Shown here: positions 26,101 through 33,375 of the stretch, piece after piece
Layout of the letters: each line of letters starts with the position of its first letter
Numbering within the stretch: position 1 is the stretch's first letter
Assembly: GCA_023410475.1 (NCBI GenBank)
Contig: JAEYPS010000018.1
Coordinates: forward strand, 155,450-219,449
Direction of reading: 5' to 3'
Length of the DNA: 64,000 nt
From: Bacillota bacterium
Lineage (GTDB): Bacteria > Bacillota > Clostridia > Christensenellales > SZUA-584
Notes under the pieces: generated by a model
What the model was told of the DNA's origin: nothing
What the model saw: the letters and a program-made list of their open reading frames with translations, nothing else
The model's database searches: none
Program-made: the position numbers and the translations under genes

Positions 26101-26733
26101 CTAAGGCTTTCTTGGCAACATTACTTTTCCGCGTTCAAGTTTAAGGATGTTCTTTTCTTCCATCTTTTTGAGCTGCCGCGATATTACTTCTCTTGAAGAG
26201 CCAATATCTATAGCCATCTTTTCATGCGTCGTTTTAATCTCGCCCTTCTCGTTGGCGTTTTGCTTTACATACTCCAGAATCCTCTCTTCGATGCTTATGA
26301 ATATAAGCATTTCAATCGTTTCCATTGACGTGATAAGTTTTTGAGCGAGTGAGTTGAACACAAATGTTTTGAAGGCTTCGCTCCTTGCGAACAGCTCTTT
26401 GAATATCTCGGGCGATATTATATAAAGCGTGCTTTGCTGCTCGGCCTTTATAGAAAAGTCGTACTCAACGTCACCCATCGCGCAGATCGACGCCAAAAGG
26501 CAGACCTCGCCCTCGCTTATCCTGTAGAGCGTTACTTCCCTTCCCTTTTCGGATATCCGAAACAGCCGCAGGCTCCCTTTTACCACCATAGGAACACCGT
26601 TGCAGCGGGTGTGATCGCCCGTCATTATCTGCCCGTTATCCAGCTCTTTTCTAAGCACGGTATCCCGAAGGAGCTTCTTGTCCGCTTCGTTCAACTTCAG
26701 ATAAAACCCGAACTTCTCAAAAATGTCTTTCAT
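26101..26733 (-). CDS. Crp/Fnr family transcriptional regulator
   Basis: 210 residues: a cyclic-nucleotide-binding-like domain (about 20-125), a long dimer helix (130-150) and a C-terminal winged helix (about 150-205) with the recognition region MAIDIGSSREVISRQLKKM. The only N-terminal-half cysteines lie at CNGVP and in the CLLASICAMG segment, with no Fnr cluster spacing, so an oxygen-sensing cluster is not obvious. A haem/NO-sensing or other ligand type is possible. A candidate target in the window is hcp. Transcribed divergently from the small lipoprotein gene. Confidence 0.9.
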   Translation of the reverse strand: MKDIFEKFGFYLKLNEADKKLLRDTVLRKELDNGQIMTGDHTRCNGVPMVVKGSLRLFRISEKGREVTLYRISEGEVCLLASICAMGDVEYDFSIKAEQQSTLYIISPEIFKELFARSEAFKTFVFNSLAQKLITSMETIEMLIFISIEERILEYVKQNANEKGEIKTTHEKMAIDIGSSREVISRQLKKMEEKNILKLERGKVMLPRKP

Positions 26734-26830
26734 GGATACCCTCCCTTTATTCGATTGTATTCCCCTGTTTCCATTATAATGTTTACTCTGTCAACAATCC
26801 AGCCTAATATAATACAATACTTTCTTTTTG

Positions 26831-26859
26831 TTTACACAATATAGCGACATGTATATAAT
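26831..26859 (+). promoter_or_regulatory. promoter of the small lipoprotein gene
   Basis: TTTACA (26831-26836), 17 bases, TATAAT (26854-26859), about 20 bases ahead of the start. The region is shared with the divergent Crp/Fnr gene and may be its autoregulated target. Confidence 0.65.
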
Positions 26860-26880
26860 TATGTAACATAGGGATGTATG

Positions 26881-27189
26881 ATGAAAAAAGCTGTCGTTTT
26901 ATTTCTGTTGACAATAATTTTACTGATTTCTTCCTGCGTTTCAGATACCGCGGCGTCCGGAGGAGTCGTTATGCGCGGCGAACGCCCTTATATCACCGAT
27001 CTGGAGTCTTATTATAAAGATGAAGAAATAGTATACGTTACAAAGAGCGGCAAGAAATATCACAAGGAAGGCTGCCCGCATCTTAGATCCTCAAAGATAA
27101 TGATATCGCTCGAGCAGGCGCTGATGGAGGGCAAAGAGCCCTGCAGCAGATGCTTTTGGGATAATGCGTCAATCAAAGAGCCTGATTGA
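26881..27189 (+). CDS. small lipoprotein with C-terminal metal-binding-like motif
   Basis: 102 residues. A signal peptide ends in the lipobox LISSC, so the mature protein is lipid-anchored outside the membrane. The C-terminus has VYVTKSGKKYHKEGCPHLRS and a later GKEPCSRC, the pattern (YH-x3-C ... C-x2-C) found at the ends of many secreted nucleases and Ada-like metal-binding modules. No nuclease domain is present. ATG 26881 is preferred over 26878 because it sits six bases after AGGGA. The last 17 bases overlap the convergent phosphatase gene. Confidence 0.75.
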   Translation: MKKAVVLFLLTIILLISSCVSDTAASGGVVMRGERPYITDLESYYKDEEIVYVTKSGKKYHKEGCPHLRSSKIMISLEQALMEGKEPCSRCFWDNASIKEPD

Positions 27190-27766
27190 ACCGGGCGATG
27201 CGCCACTCTCCTTCGTCTGTGTCAAAATCAACAATGCTCAGCCCTGCCATACTCGTTTTAAACTTATACCGCATATACGGCGGCAGCCCGAGTATATTGC
27301 ACAAAAGTATTCTTATAAATCCGTCGTGGCTTACCACCATGATGTTTCCCTTCTCGTATTTCATTTGGTTCATAAAACTGTCCTGCCTCTTAAAGACGTC
27401 AGCGCCGCACTCACCTCCCGGAAACTCAACGTCCTCTTTGTGCTCCAAAAGCTTCTTCCAGAACTCCGGAAATACCTCCATTGCCTGCTCTTGCGTCATG
27501 CCCGCGAGCTTTCCGATATTCATCTCGTTGACGCGCCCGTCGACAATTATCGGAAGGCCTTTTAACTGCGCCGCAGGCAACGCTGTCTGATACGTCCTTT
27601 GATATTCGCTGACGATGATCTTGCTGATATCGATATTTGAAAAGTATTCCGCAACTCGGACGGCGTCGTCCATCCCCTCTTCGCTCAAGGGTTCGTCAGT
27701 GAATCCCAGAGCTTCATTGTAGTAATTACTCTTTGCTTTATGGCCGTGCCTAACAAAATAAATCAT
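27173..27766 (-). CDS. histidine phosphatase family protein
   Basis: 197 residues beginning MIYFVRHGHKAKS, with the phosphoryl-accepting His in the RHG motif and a second conserved His in VVSHDGFIRILL. It hydrolyses a small phosphate ester or acts as a phosphoglycerate-mutase-like enzyme. The frame is open to 27823, but GTGAGG just before the ATG at 27766 and the family start favour the shorter form. It follows the serine hydrolase by 43 bases. Confidence 0.88.
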   Translation of the reverse strand: MIYFVRHGHKAKSNYYNEALGFTDEPLSEEGMDDAVRVAEYFSNIDISKIIVSEYQRTYQTALPAAQLKGLPIIVDGRVNEMNIGKLAGMTQEQAMEVFPEFWKKLLEHKEDVEFPGGECGADVFKRQDSFMNQMKYEKGNIMVVSHDGFIRILLCNILGLPPYMRYKFKTSMAGLSIVDFDTDEGEWRIARFNQAL

Positions 27767-27809
27767 ATAAACCTCACATAAACGCCCGTAACGGAACTTC
27801 AAATTGCGC

Positions 27810-28808
27810 TCAGAGCTCATCAATTGCTGCTAGCAGCTCGCGCCTCAGTTTCCACACGTTGCATCCCGTATTGCTTACAGCCGTTATCCCGATGCCGCTT
27901 TCTATGTCATAGCCAGATATAAAGCTTACGCCCGGGTCCTGCCCCTGAATATACGGCGTATACGAACCGTCTTGCGTACACTCGAGCCACACGCCGCAGC
28001 CGTAATACTGACCGCCGCCGCTCTGCGGCTTCATCATCTCGCTCAGCATGACGTCTGAGATAAGCCTTTCCTCCAGCAGTCCCATCCAGAACCTGTCTAT
28101 ATTCGTAACTGTGGTATATGCTCCACCCGCGCCCGTTCCCTTGGCGTCGACGCTGTATATGTTCGTATAGTATTCCTGCCGCTCTTCGTCCCATATGTAT
28201 GCGTTTGCGCACTTGGCGGGCAGCCTGTCCAGCTCAAAGTATCCCGTGCCCGCCATGCCGCACGGCTCAAATACGCTCTTGCGCAGAAACACGTCAAACG
28301 GCATAGACGTTAACTTTTCAATTATAAGCCCCAGCACAACGTATCCTGTGTTGTTATACTGAAACCGCTCTCCTTTGGGGTGCATCATAGGTTTGTCGAT
28401 GAACAGAGGGATAAGATCCTCGTTAGTCCTTATCTTATAATTCGGGTAGTCCTTCCACAGATCGGCATATTCCGTCATCACGCTTTCGTCGAAATAGTCG
28501 GGAATACCCGACGTATGATTGAGAAGCTGCTTAACGGTAATACCCCTGTCGATGCTCTTAAGGTCAAAATCCAGAAGTTCCCCTATAGTGTCGCCAAAGC
28601 TTAACATGCCCTGCTCTATGAGCTGTAATATGCCGACCGCAACGAACACCTTGCCCGCCGAAGCGGTGGGGAACCTTGTACCCGTTTCGTTCGGTATCCT
28701 GTTCGGCATATCGGCATAGCCATACGCACGCTCGAAAATTACTTTATCGCCTTTTCTTATCAGGATGCAGCCGCTGAAGTCGTTACTTATTATACTGTCT
28801 GATAACAT
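27810..28808 (-). CDS. beta-lactamase-fold serine hydrolase
   Basis: 332 residues of the class C/penicillin-binding fold. Active-site SxxK as SAGK (in TASAGKVFVAVG), YxN as YNN (FQYNNTGYVVLG), and NHTSGIPDY, with no signal peptide, so it is likely cytoplasmic. These enzymes act as esterases or D-amino peptidases rather than true beta-lactamases. Runs with the phosphatase downstream and the broken gene upstream. Confidence 0.88.
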   Translation of the reverse strand: MLSDSIISNDFSGCILIRKGDKVIFERAYGYADMPNRIPNETGTRFPTASAGKVFVAVGILQLIEQGMLSFGDTIGELLDFDLKSIDRGITVKQLLNHTSGIPDYFDESVMTEYADLWKDYPNYKIRTNEDLIPLFIDKPMMHPKGERFQYNNTGYVVLGLIIEKLTSMPFDVFLRKSVFEPCGMAGTGYFELDRLPAKCANAYIWDEERQEYYTNIYSVDAKGTGAGGAYTTVTNIDRFWMGLLEERLISDVMLSEMMKPQSGGGQYYGCGVWLECTQDGSYTPYIQGQDPGVSFISGYDIESGIGITAVSNTGCNVWKLRRELLAAIDEL

Positions 28809-28820
28809 AATGTCACTCTT

Positions 28821-29375
28821 TCATATGTTCTGGATTACAGAAACATACTTTGAAAATATATCAACATACCTGGACGAAAAGGTTATGCTTGTGATCTCTG
28901 AATATGGTATGCGGTATGGCTCCTCCTGCCATATGCCGTCCGAGTCAAAGTGCCTCACATACGCAAACCTGTTATAAATCTTCTCTATGCGCCCTATAAC
29001 ATAGTGCCACTCTTTTTCATCAAGGCTTTCTTTCTCAACGATTATATTCTTCCCAGTCAATTTCAGGCTCTCAAACACCGACTTCCAGCTGCTTATATCA
29101 ACCGGAGGCATTTCGATCTTGTCCGTTATACCCTCCATCTGAAGTATTTTGTCACACATATCGTCTTTTGCTTTTATCTTCTTTATGTCTTTTATGCGCC
29201 CTACAGTATATCCGTCCAAAATAAAGTCGTCTTCATTAGCCGAAAGAAAGAGTATATCCGTATTTTATAACGGAATCATATTCTTATAATAATAATCGTA
29301 TTTGAAATAAACGCTGCAGATTTTTCTGTGCTCAATGCACTGAATAATCAGTTCTTTCATTTGCGCTTTTGTCAT
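28821..29375 (-). pseudogene. hypothetical gene interrupted by an in-frame stop
   Basis: From the ATG at 29375 the frame reads MTKAQMKELIIQCIEHRK, CSVYFKYDYYYKNMIPL, then TAA at 29267-29265. It continues in the same frame as NTDILFLSANEDDFILDGYT through to 28821 for a further 148 codons without another stop. EDDFILDGYT-x-RIKDI-x-KI is a pattern I have seen in a family of uncharacterised Firmicute proteins of about 180 residues. A single nonsense mutation best explains it. A shorter product could start from a TTG at 29219. GGAGAT precedes the ATG. Confidence 0.7.
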
Positions 29376-29495
29376 GATACATCTCCATTATTTACCTTGT
29401 GATTAATGTAGCATACTATGTCCCCATAAACAAGTCCCGATATAATAACAAAGAGCAGGTTTCGTTAAAGCCTGCTCCTTTTGATAAAGTGTTAT

Positions 29496-31301
29496 TTACT
29501 TATTTGCCCTCGCCCTGTCGCTCTTGCCCAGCAGCGCTTTTCGAAGCCTTATGCTCTTGGGCGTCACCTCCACGAGCTCGTCGTCCGCTATAAACTCCAA
29601 TGACTGCTCAAGCGACAGTATCGTCGCGGGCGTTAGTTTCAGCGCCTCATCCGCGCCGGACGCGCGCATGTTCGTCATCTGCTTTTTTTTGCAGACGTTT
29701 ATTATCATGTCGTCGGCGCGAGCGTTCTCTCCCACTACCATACCCTCGTATACGCTGACTCCGGGGCCTACAAACATCCTGCCTCGCTCCTGCGCGTTAA
29801 ACAGTCCGTACGACGTTGTCTCGCCTCTCTCGTGCGCGATGATAGAGCCCCTCTGGCGCTCGGGTATGTCACCCGCCCAGTCGCGGTATCCGCAAAAGAT
29901 ATGGTTCATAACGCCGTTTCCCTTTGTGTCCGTCATAAACTCGCTGGCGTAGCCTATGAGCCCTCTCGCGGGTATATTGAACTCCAGCCGGGTGCTGCCG
30001 CCCTCGGTCTTCATGTCCACCATCTCGGCTTTCCTTACGCTGAGCTTGTCCATCACGGCGCCGGTGTAATCCCCCGGAACGTCTATCATCAAAAGCTCAT
30101 AAGGCTCCTGAACCTTTCCGTGCTCCTCTTTCAGTATAACGCGCGGCCTTGATACGGCGAACTCGTACCCTTCGCGGCGCATAGTCTCAATAAGTATCGA
30201 CAGATGCAGCTCTCCCCTGCCCGACACCTTGAACGAGTCGGTCGTCTCCGTCTCCTCGACTCTTAGGCTCACATTAGTCTCTAGCTCGCGAAACAGCCTC
30301 TCACGCAGATTGCGCGACGTGACCCATTTGCCCTCCTGCCCCGCGAACGGGCTGTTGTTTACCATGAAGTTCATCGACACAGTAGGCTCGTCTATCTTTA
30401 CGAACGGCAGCGGCTCGACTGCTTCCGGGTCACATACCGTCTCTCCTATGTTTACGCCCGGTATTCCCGCAATCGCGACTATGTCTCCCAAACTCGCTGT
30501 TTCCGTTTCTCGCCGCTTCAGCCCCGCAAACTCAAACAGCTTGGTTATTTTTACGTTCTGCACAGTTCCGTCGTCCTTGCAGAGAACCGCCAGTGTGCCT
30601 CGTTTTGCCGTTCCGCGCTCTACCCTGCCTATGGCTATCCTGCCGAGGTAATCATCGTAGTCTATGTTCGATATCAGCAGCCTGAAGGGTCCGTCTTCTT
30701 CGCCTTCGGGCGCGGGAACGTGCTTTATGATCGCGTCAAACAGCGCGAATATATCGTTTTCCTGTCCGTCCGCGCTCATCGACGCCGTGCCGTCTTTTGC
30801 CGACGCATAAACTACGGGGAAGTCCAGCTGGTCCTCCTCGGCGTCGAGCTCGATAAAAAGATCGATGACGCCGTCCACCACCGCCTCCGGCCTTGCGCCC
30901 GGCCTGTCTATCTTGTTGATGACGACCATTACGTGCTTTTTCATCGCGAGCGTCTTTTTCAGCACGAACCGCGTCTGAGGCATGCACCCTTCAAACGCGT
31001 CGACGAGCAGCAGCACGCCGTCGACCATAGTCAGCACGCGCTCCACCTCGCCTCCGAAATCGGCGTGACCCGGAGTATCTACGATATTTATCTTCGTATC
31101 CTTGAAACTCACGGCGGTATTTTTCGCGAGTATCGTAATACCGCGCTCCTGCTCTAAGTCCTCGCTGTCCATCACGCGTTCGCGCACCGCCTCGTTAACG
31201 CGAAACGTGCCTGATTGCCTGAGCATCTGGTCTACGAGCGTCGTCTTTCCGTGGTCTACATGCGCCACTATAGCTATGTTTCTTATGCTTTCCTGCTTCA
31301 T
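29496..31301 (-). CDS. typA: translational GTPase TypA/BipA
   Basis: 601 residues, full length. An EF-G-like GTPase that binds the 70S ribosome and aids assembly and growth at low temperature or under stress. G1 AHVDHGKTTLVDQML, G2 RGITI, G3 DTPGHADFGGEV and G4 NKIDRPGA are intact, as are the C-terminal BipA domains (RGLIGYASEFMTDTKG, GMVVGENARADDM). Stands alone. Confidence 0.97.
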   Translation of the reverse strand: MKQESIRNIAIVAHVDHGKTTLVDQMLRQSGTFRVNEAVRERVMDSEDLEQERGITILAKNTAVSFKDTKINIVDTPGHADFGGEVERVLTMVDGVLLLVDAFEGCMPQTRFVLKKTLAMKKHVMVVINKIDRPGARPEAVVDGVIDLFIELDAEEDQLDFPVVYASAKDGTASMSADGQENDIFALFDAIIKHVPAPEGEEDGPFRLLISNIDYDDYLGRIAIGRVERGTAKRGTLAVLCKDDGTVQNVKITKLFEFAGLKRRETETASLGDIVAIAGIPGVNIGETVCDPEAVEPLPFVKIDEPTVSMNFMVNNSPFAGQEGKWVTSRNLRERLFRELETNVSLRVEETETTDSFKVSGRGELHLSILIETMRREGYEFAVSRPRVILKEEHGKVQEPYELLMIDVPGDYTGAVMDKLSVRKAEMVDMKTEGGSTRLEFNIPARGLIGYASEFMTDTKGNGVMNHIFCGYRDWAGDIPERQRGSIIAHERGETTSYGLFNAQERGRMFVGPGVSVYEGMVVGENARADDMIINVCKKKQMTNMRASGADEALKLTPATILSLEQSLEFIADDELVEVTPKSIRLRKALLGKSDRARANK

Positions 31302-31417
31302 ATGTTCCTCTTAAATTTTTTCAGCCGAACTCGATTATATGCTTTTACCTGCGATAATACAAGAAAATTATATACGAGGCCTTTGTTATGCACGACGTTG
31401 AAGAATATGCCCAATGT

Positions 31418-31909
31418 CTACTTTATAACCCCGTCTATATGTATGAACCTTATCTTTTTATACTCGTAGGACGACAGCGGCCTGTCAAGGCTGTCATATG
31501 TGTGCGTGCAGATGAGTACGTTGTCCAGGGCGGGGACCTTGCCTGCGGAAACGATGATTTGAGAGTGTGAAAACCTCGCCGGTTCGTCCGCGAACTGCGA
31601 CACATCCCCCGGCTGCACGTTTTCGATGGAAACCTCGGTGCCTATGGGCCCCATGCCCTCCTTGCGAACGAGAAAGTTATAGAGGTACGGCACGCCCGTC
31701 CACGACGGGGTGCGGTTACCGGCGTTTATGTAATACCACCCGAACGTAGGCTTATAGTTCATCACTCCGCTTCCGGCGTACAGGCACTGCGAAACGAAGT
31801 TCGTGCAGTCTCCGCCGAGGCTGTCAAAGTTGTAGTATTTCGGGTTGCGCGATAGTGCCCACGCCCTTGCGTATTCGACCGCGGCTTCACGGTCATATGC
31901 AGTTACCAT
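31418..31909 (-). CDS. amidase-domain protein (putative cell-wall amidase)
   Basis: 163 residues matching the putative amidase domain with NPKYYNFDSLGGDCTNFVSQCL, the catalytic Cys in GGDCTNF, GWYYINAGNRTPSWTG, and a His in FSHSQIIV. No signal peptide. These proteins resemble NlpC/CHAP-type amidases that cut peptide-glycan links. The ATG at 31909 has no Shine-Dalgarno sequence: a G/C-rich hairpin and T tract end directly before it. Confidence 0.8.
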   Translation of the reverse strand: MVTAYDREAAVEYARAWALSRNPKYYNFDSLGGDCTNFVSQCLYAGSGVMNYKPTFGWYYINAGNRTPSWTGVPYLYNFLVRKEGMGPIGTEVSIENVQPGDVSQFADEPARFSHSQIIVSAGKVPALDNVLICTHTYDSLDRPLSSYEYKKIRFIHIDGVIK

Positions 31910-31911
31910 AT

Positions 31912-31953
31912 AAAAACCCCCCGCATGATATGATGGTTTATACTATGCGGGGG
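31912..31953 (-). terminator. terminator-like hairpin abutting the amidase start codon
   Basis: Minus-strand arms CCCCCGCAT / ATGCGGGGG with an 18-base loop, followed by TTTTT and then, after two bases, the ATG at 31909. It would stop transcription entering the amidase gene from the decayed phage region. Confidence 0.6.
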
Positions 31954-32013
31954 AATTCTGATATGTCGCTATATTTACTAATATACACAGCCACTTTATT
32001 TTTATCACTTTGC

Positions 32014-32366
32014 CTAGTGTAAAAAATCACAAACTATTCCACAACTAATTGCATCACGATATGGATAAACTAAAGCATCAAGTGAAAAAAATTCGCCTAG
32101 CAAATAAATATTATATTTGGTATTATCGGTATACTTTAATTCTTCAAGTTCTTTAATATAATCGTCTTTTAAAAATCTGATATTATCTTTATAAGTGTTG
32201 TTTTAAGGATTAAAGTATCTTCTGGTTTTTCGCTATCGTCAACCTCCATTTCTTGTAATTGTGTCATTTCAAGTTCTGGTGGTGTCTGCCCCTGTCCACC
32301 ATAAATATAAATACTGCGCCCTACATGATAGTGCACATACTGTAAAAATTCTGCTGTTGTTTTCAT
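32014..32366 (-). pseudogene. chimeric phage remnant: lysin-like start joined to terminase large-subunit end
   Basis: From ATG 32366 (after AGGAG) the frame reads MKTTAEFLQYVHYHVGRSIY then IYGGQGQTPPELEM, resembling the start of phage NlpC/P60-type endolysins. It stays open through DTLILKTT. A one-base shift near 32205 then gives TYKDNIRFLKDDYIKELEEL, KYTDNTKYNIYLLGEFFSLD and ALVYPY, the TYKDN...Y-x-LGE pattern of PBSX-type terminase large subunits, before TAG at 32014. Two phage genes have apparently been fused by deletion and then frameshifted. Very AT-rich compared with the chromosome. Confidence 0.6.
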
Positions 32367-32418
32367 GTCTGCTCCTGTTGTAATATGTAAATATAAATTA
32401 TTTTTTGGAAGGTGTAAT

Positions 32419-32994
32419 ATGAATATTACTGATACTAGTGGGTTTAATTGGGCATTATTAGTTAATACTATAGTTGCACTTATTGCTATTGCAGGTTTCG
32501 TTTTTTCAATTATTGTTAGTAAAAAAACACTTAGTAAAACTGACAAACAACTAGAACTATCTAAAAATGCATTAACACAAACAAATGAATTATTTAAAAG
32601 ACAAATTGATTTTCAATTTCTTGAAAAAAAACATAACCTTTTTAGATATTTTTATTGGTTCTTTAATCCAAGATATTTAATTAATAAAGAATTATCTGAT
32701 GAAGAAGTAAATACATTTCTTGATAATTCTTCTTTTCTTCTAAATTTATCAAGTAATGATGATGATTTTATATTTATGAATGAATTACAAAAATATGTTA
32801 GTCATCTTAGTGGCGCATCATTACCCGATTATACTGATAAATATGTTAAAGAAATAGAAGAAGAATGGAAAGATAGAGTAAGTCAAGATAATTATATTTT
32901 ATTAGCTTTTTGTCTCTATATAAATGAATTAAAATGCAATGCGTTAAGCGCCAATTCCTTTGCCGTTTATTTATCTGCTGAAGATATGAAATAA
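32419..32994 (+). CDS. hypothetical membrane-anchored protein, AT-rich
   Basis: 191 residues. One strong membrane helix (about 9-32, WALLVNTIVALIAIAGFVFSI) is followed by a coiled-coil stretch (KKTLSKTDKQLELSKNALTQ on to 62) and a helical, acidic C-terminal domain. GGAAGG lies eight bases before the ATG at 32419, and a perfect terminator follows, so it is an expressed unit inside the phage scar. The layout of one helix, coil and soluble domain is shared by several phage-exclusion proteins, but I see no motif that proves such a role. Strong AT bias marks it as acquired. Confidence 0.65.
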   Translation: MNITDTSGFNWALLVNTIVALIAIAGFVFSIIVSKKTLSKTDKQLELSKNALTQTNELFKRQIDFQFLEKKHNLFRYFYWFFNPRYLINKELSDEEVNTFLDNSSFLLNLSSNDDDFIFMNELQKYVSHLSGASLPDYTDKYVKEIEEEWKDRVSQDNYILLAFCLYINELKCNALSANSFAVYLSAEDMK

Positions 32995-33028
32995 ACAGAG
33001 CGCCGATTTGCACAGCGCTCTGTTTTAC
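32993..33028 (+). terminator. terminator of the AT-rich membrane-protein gene
   Basis: AAACAGAGCGC / GCGCTCTGTTTT, 11-base perfect arms around an 11-base loop, starting at the stop codon. Confidence 0.85.
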
Positions 33029-33054
33029 ACATAGTTCCCTATTAAATTTATCTT

Positions 33055-33186
33055 TTATCGAAATATTTCTGATGCTATTTTTCTGATAACATCTTTTACT
33101 ATTTGCTCTTTTTGTTCATCTGTATGTAATTTATATATACTATCAATAATACTAATTTCTAAATTACCTAAATCCATAAATGCCAT
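33055..33186 (-). CDS. small hypothetical protein (43 residues)
   Basis: MAFMDLGNLEISIIDSIYKL then HTDEQKEQIVKDVIRKIASE and IFR. Helical, no membrane segment. GAGGT sits seven bases before the ATG, which supports translation. Lies in the AT-rich phage scar; phage genomes commonly carry such small genes. No family recognised. Confidence 0.5.
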   Translation of the reverse strand: MAFMDLGNLEISIIDSIYKLHTDEQKEQIVKDVIRKIASEIFR

Positions 33187-33310
33187 TCTTGTTTACCTCT
33201 CTTGTTATTATTTTAATCCTTATACCCATTTCGCAATCGTACATTGCATCGAAAATTTCATCTGGAAGCGCCAGCACTTGTTCACGTGTTAAAACTGGCG
33301 CATAAGACAT
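33164..33310 (-). CDS. small hypothetical protein (48 residues), doubtful
   Basis: MSYAPVLTREQVLALPDEIF then DAMYDCEMGIRIKIITREVN and KNGIYGFR. It overlaps the start of the 43-residue gene in another frame, which could mean coupled translation in a phage operon. It lacks a clear Shine-Dalgarno sequence, and the frame is also open upstream without a start, so it may be the remnant of a longer gene. Confidence 0.35.
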   Translation of the reverse strand: MSYAPVLTREQVLALPDEIFDAMYDCEMGIRIKIITREVNKNGIYGFR

Positions 33311-33375
33311 TACTACTTCAATTTCACTGCTCGCATAGCGTATCCCTCGCCCGGAAACTTTCCTTTGTAAGGATT

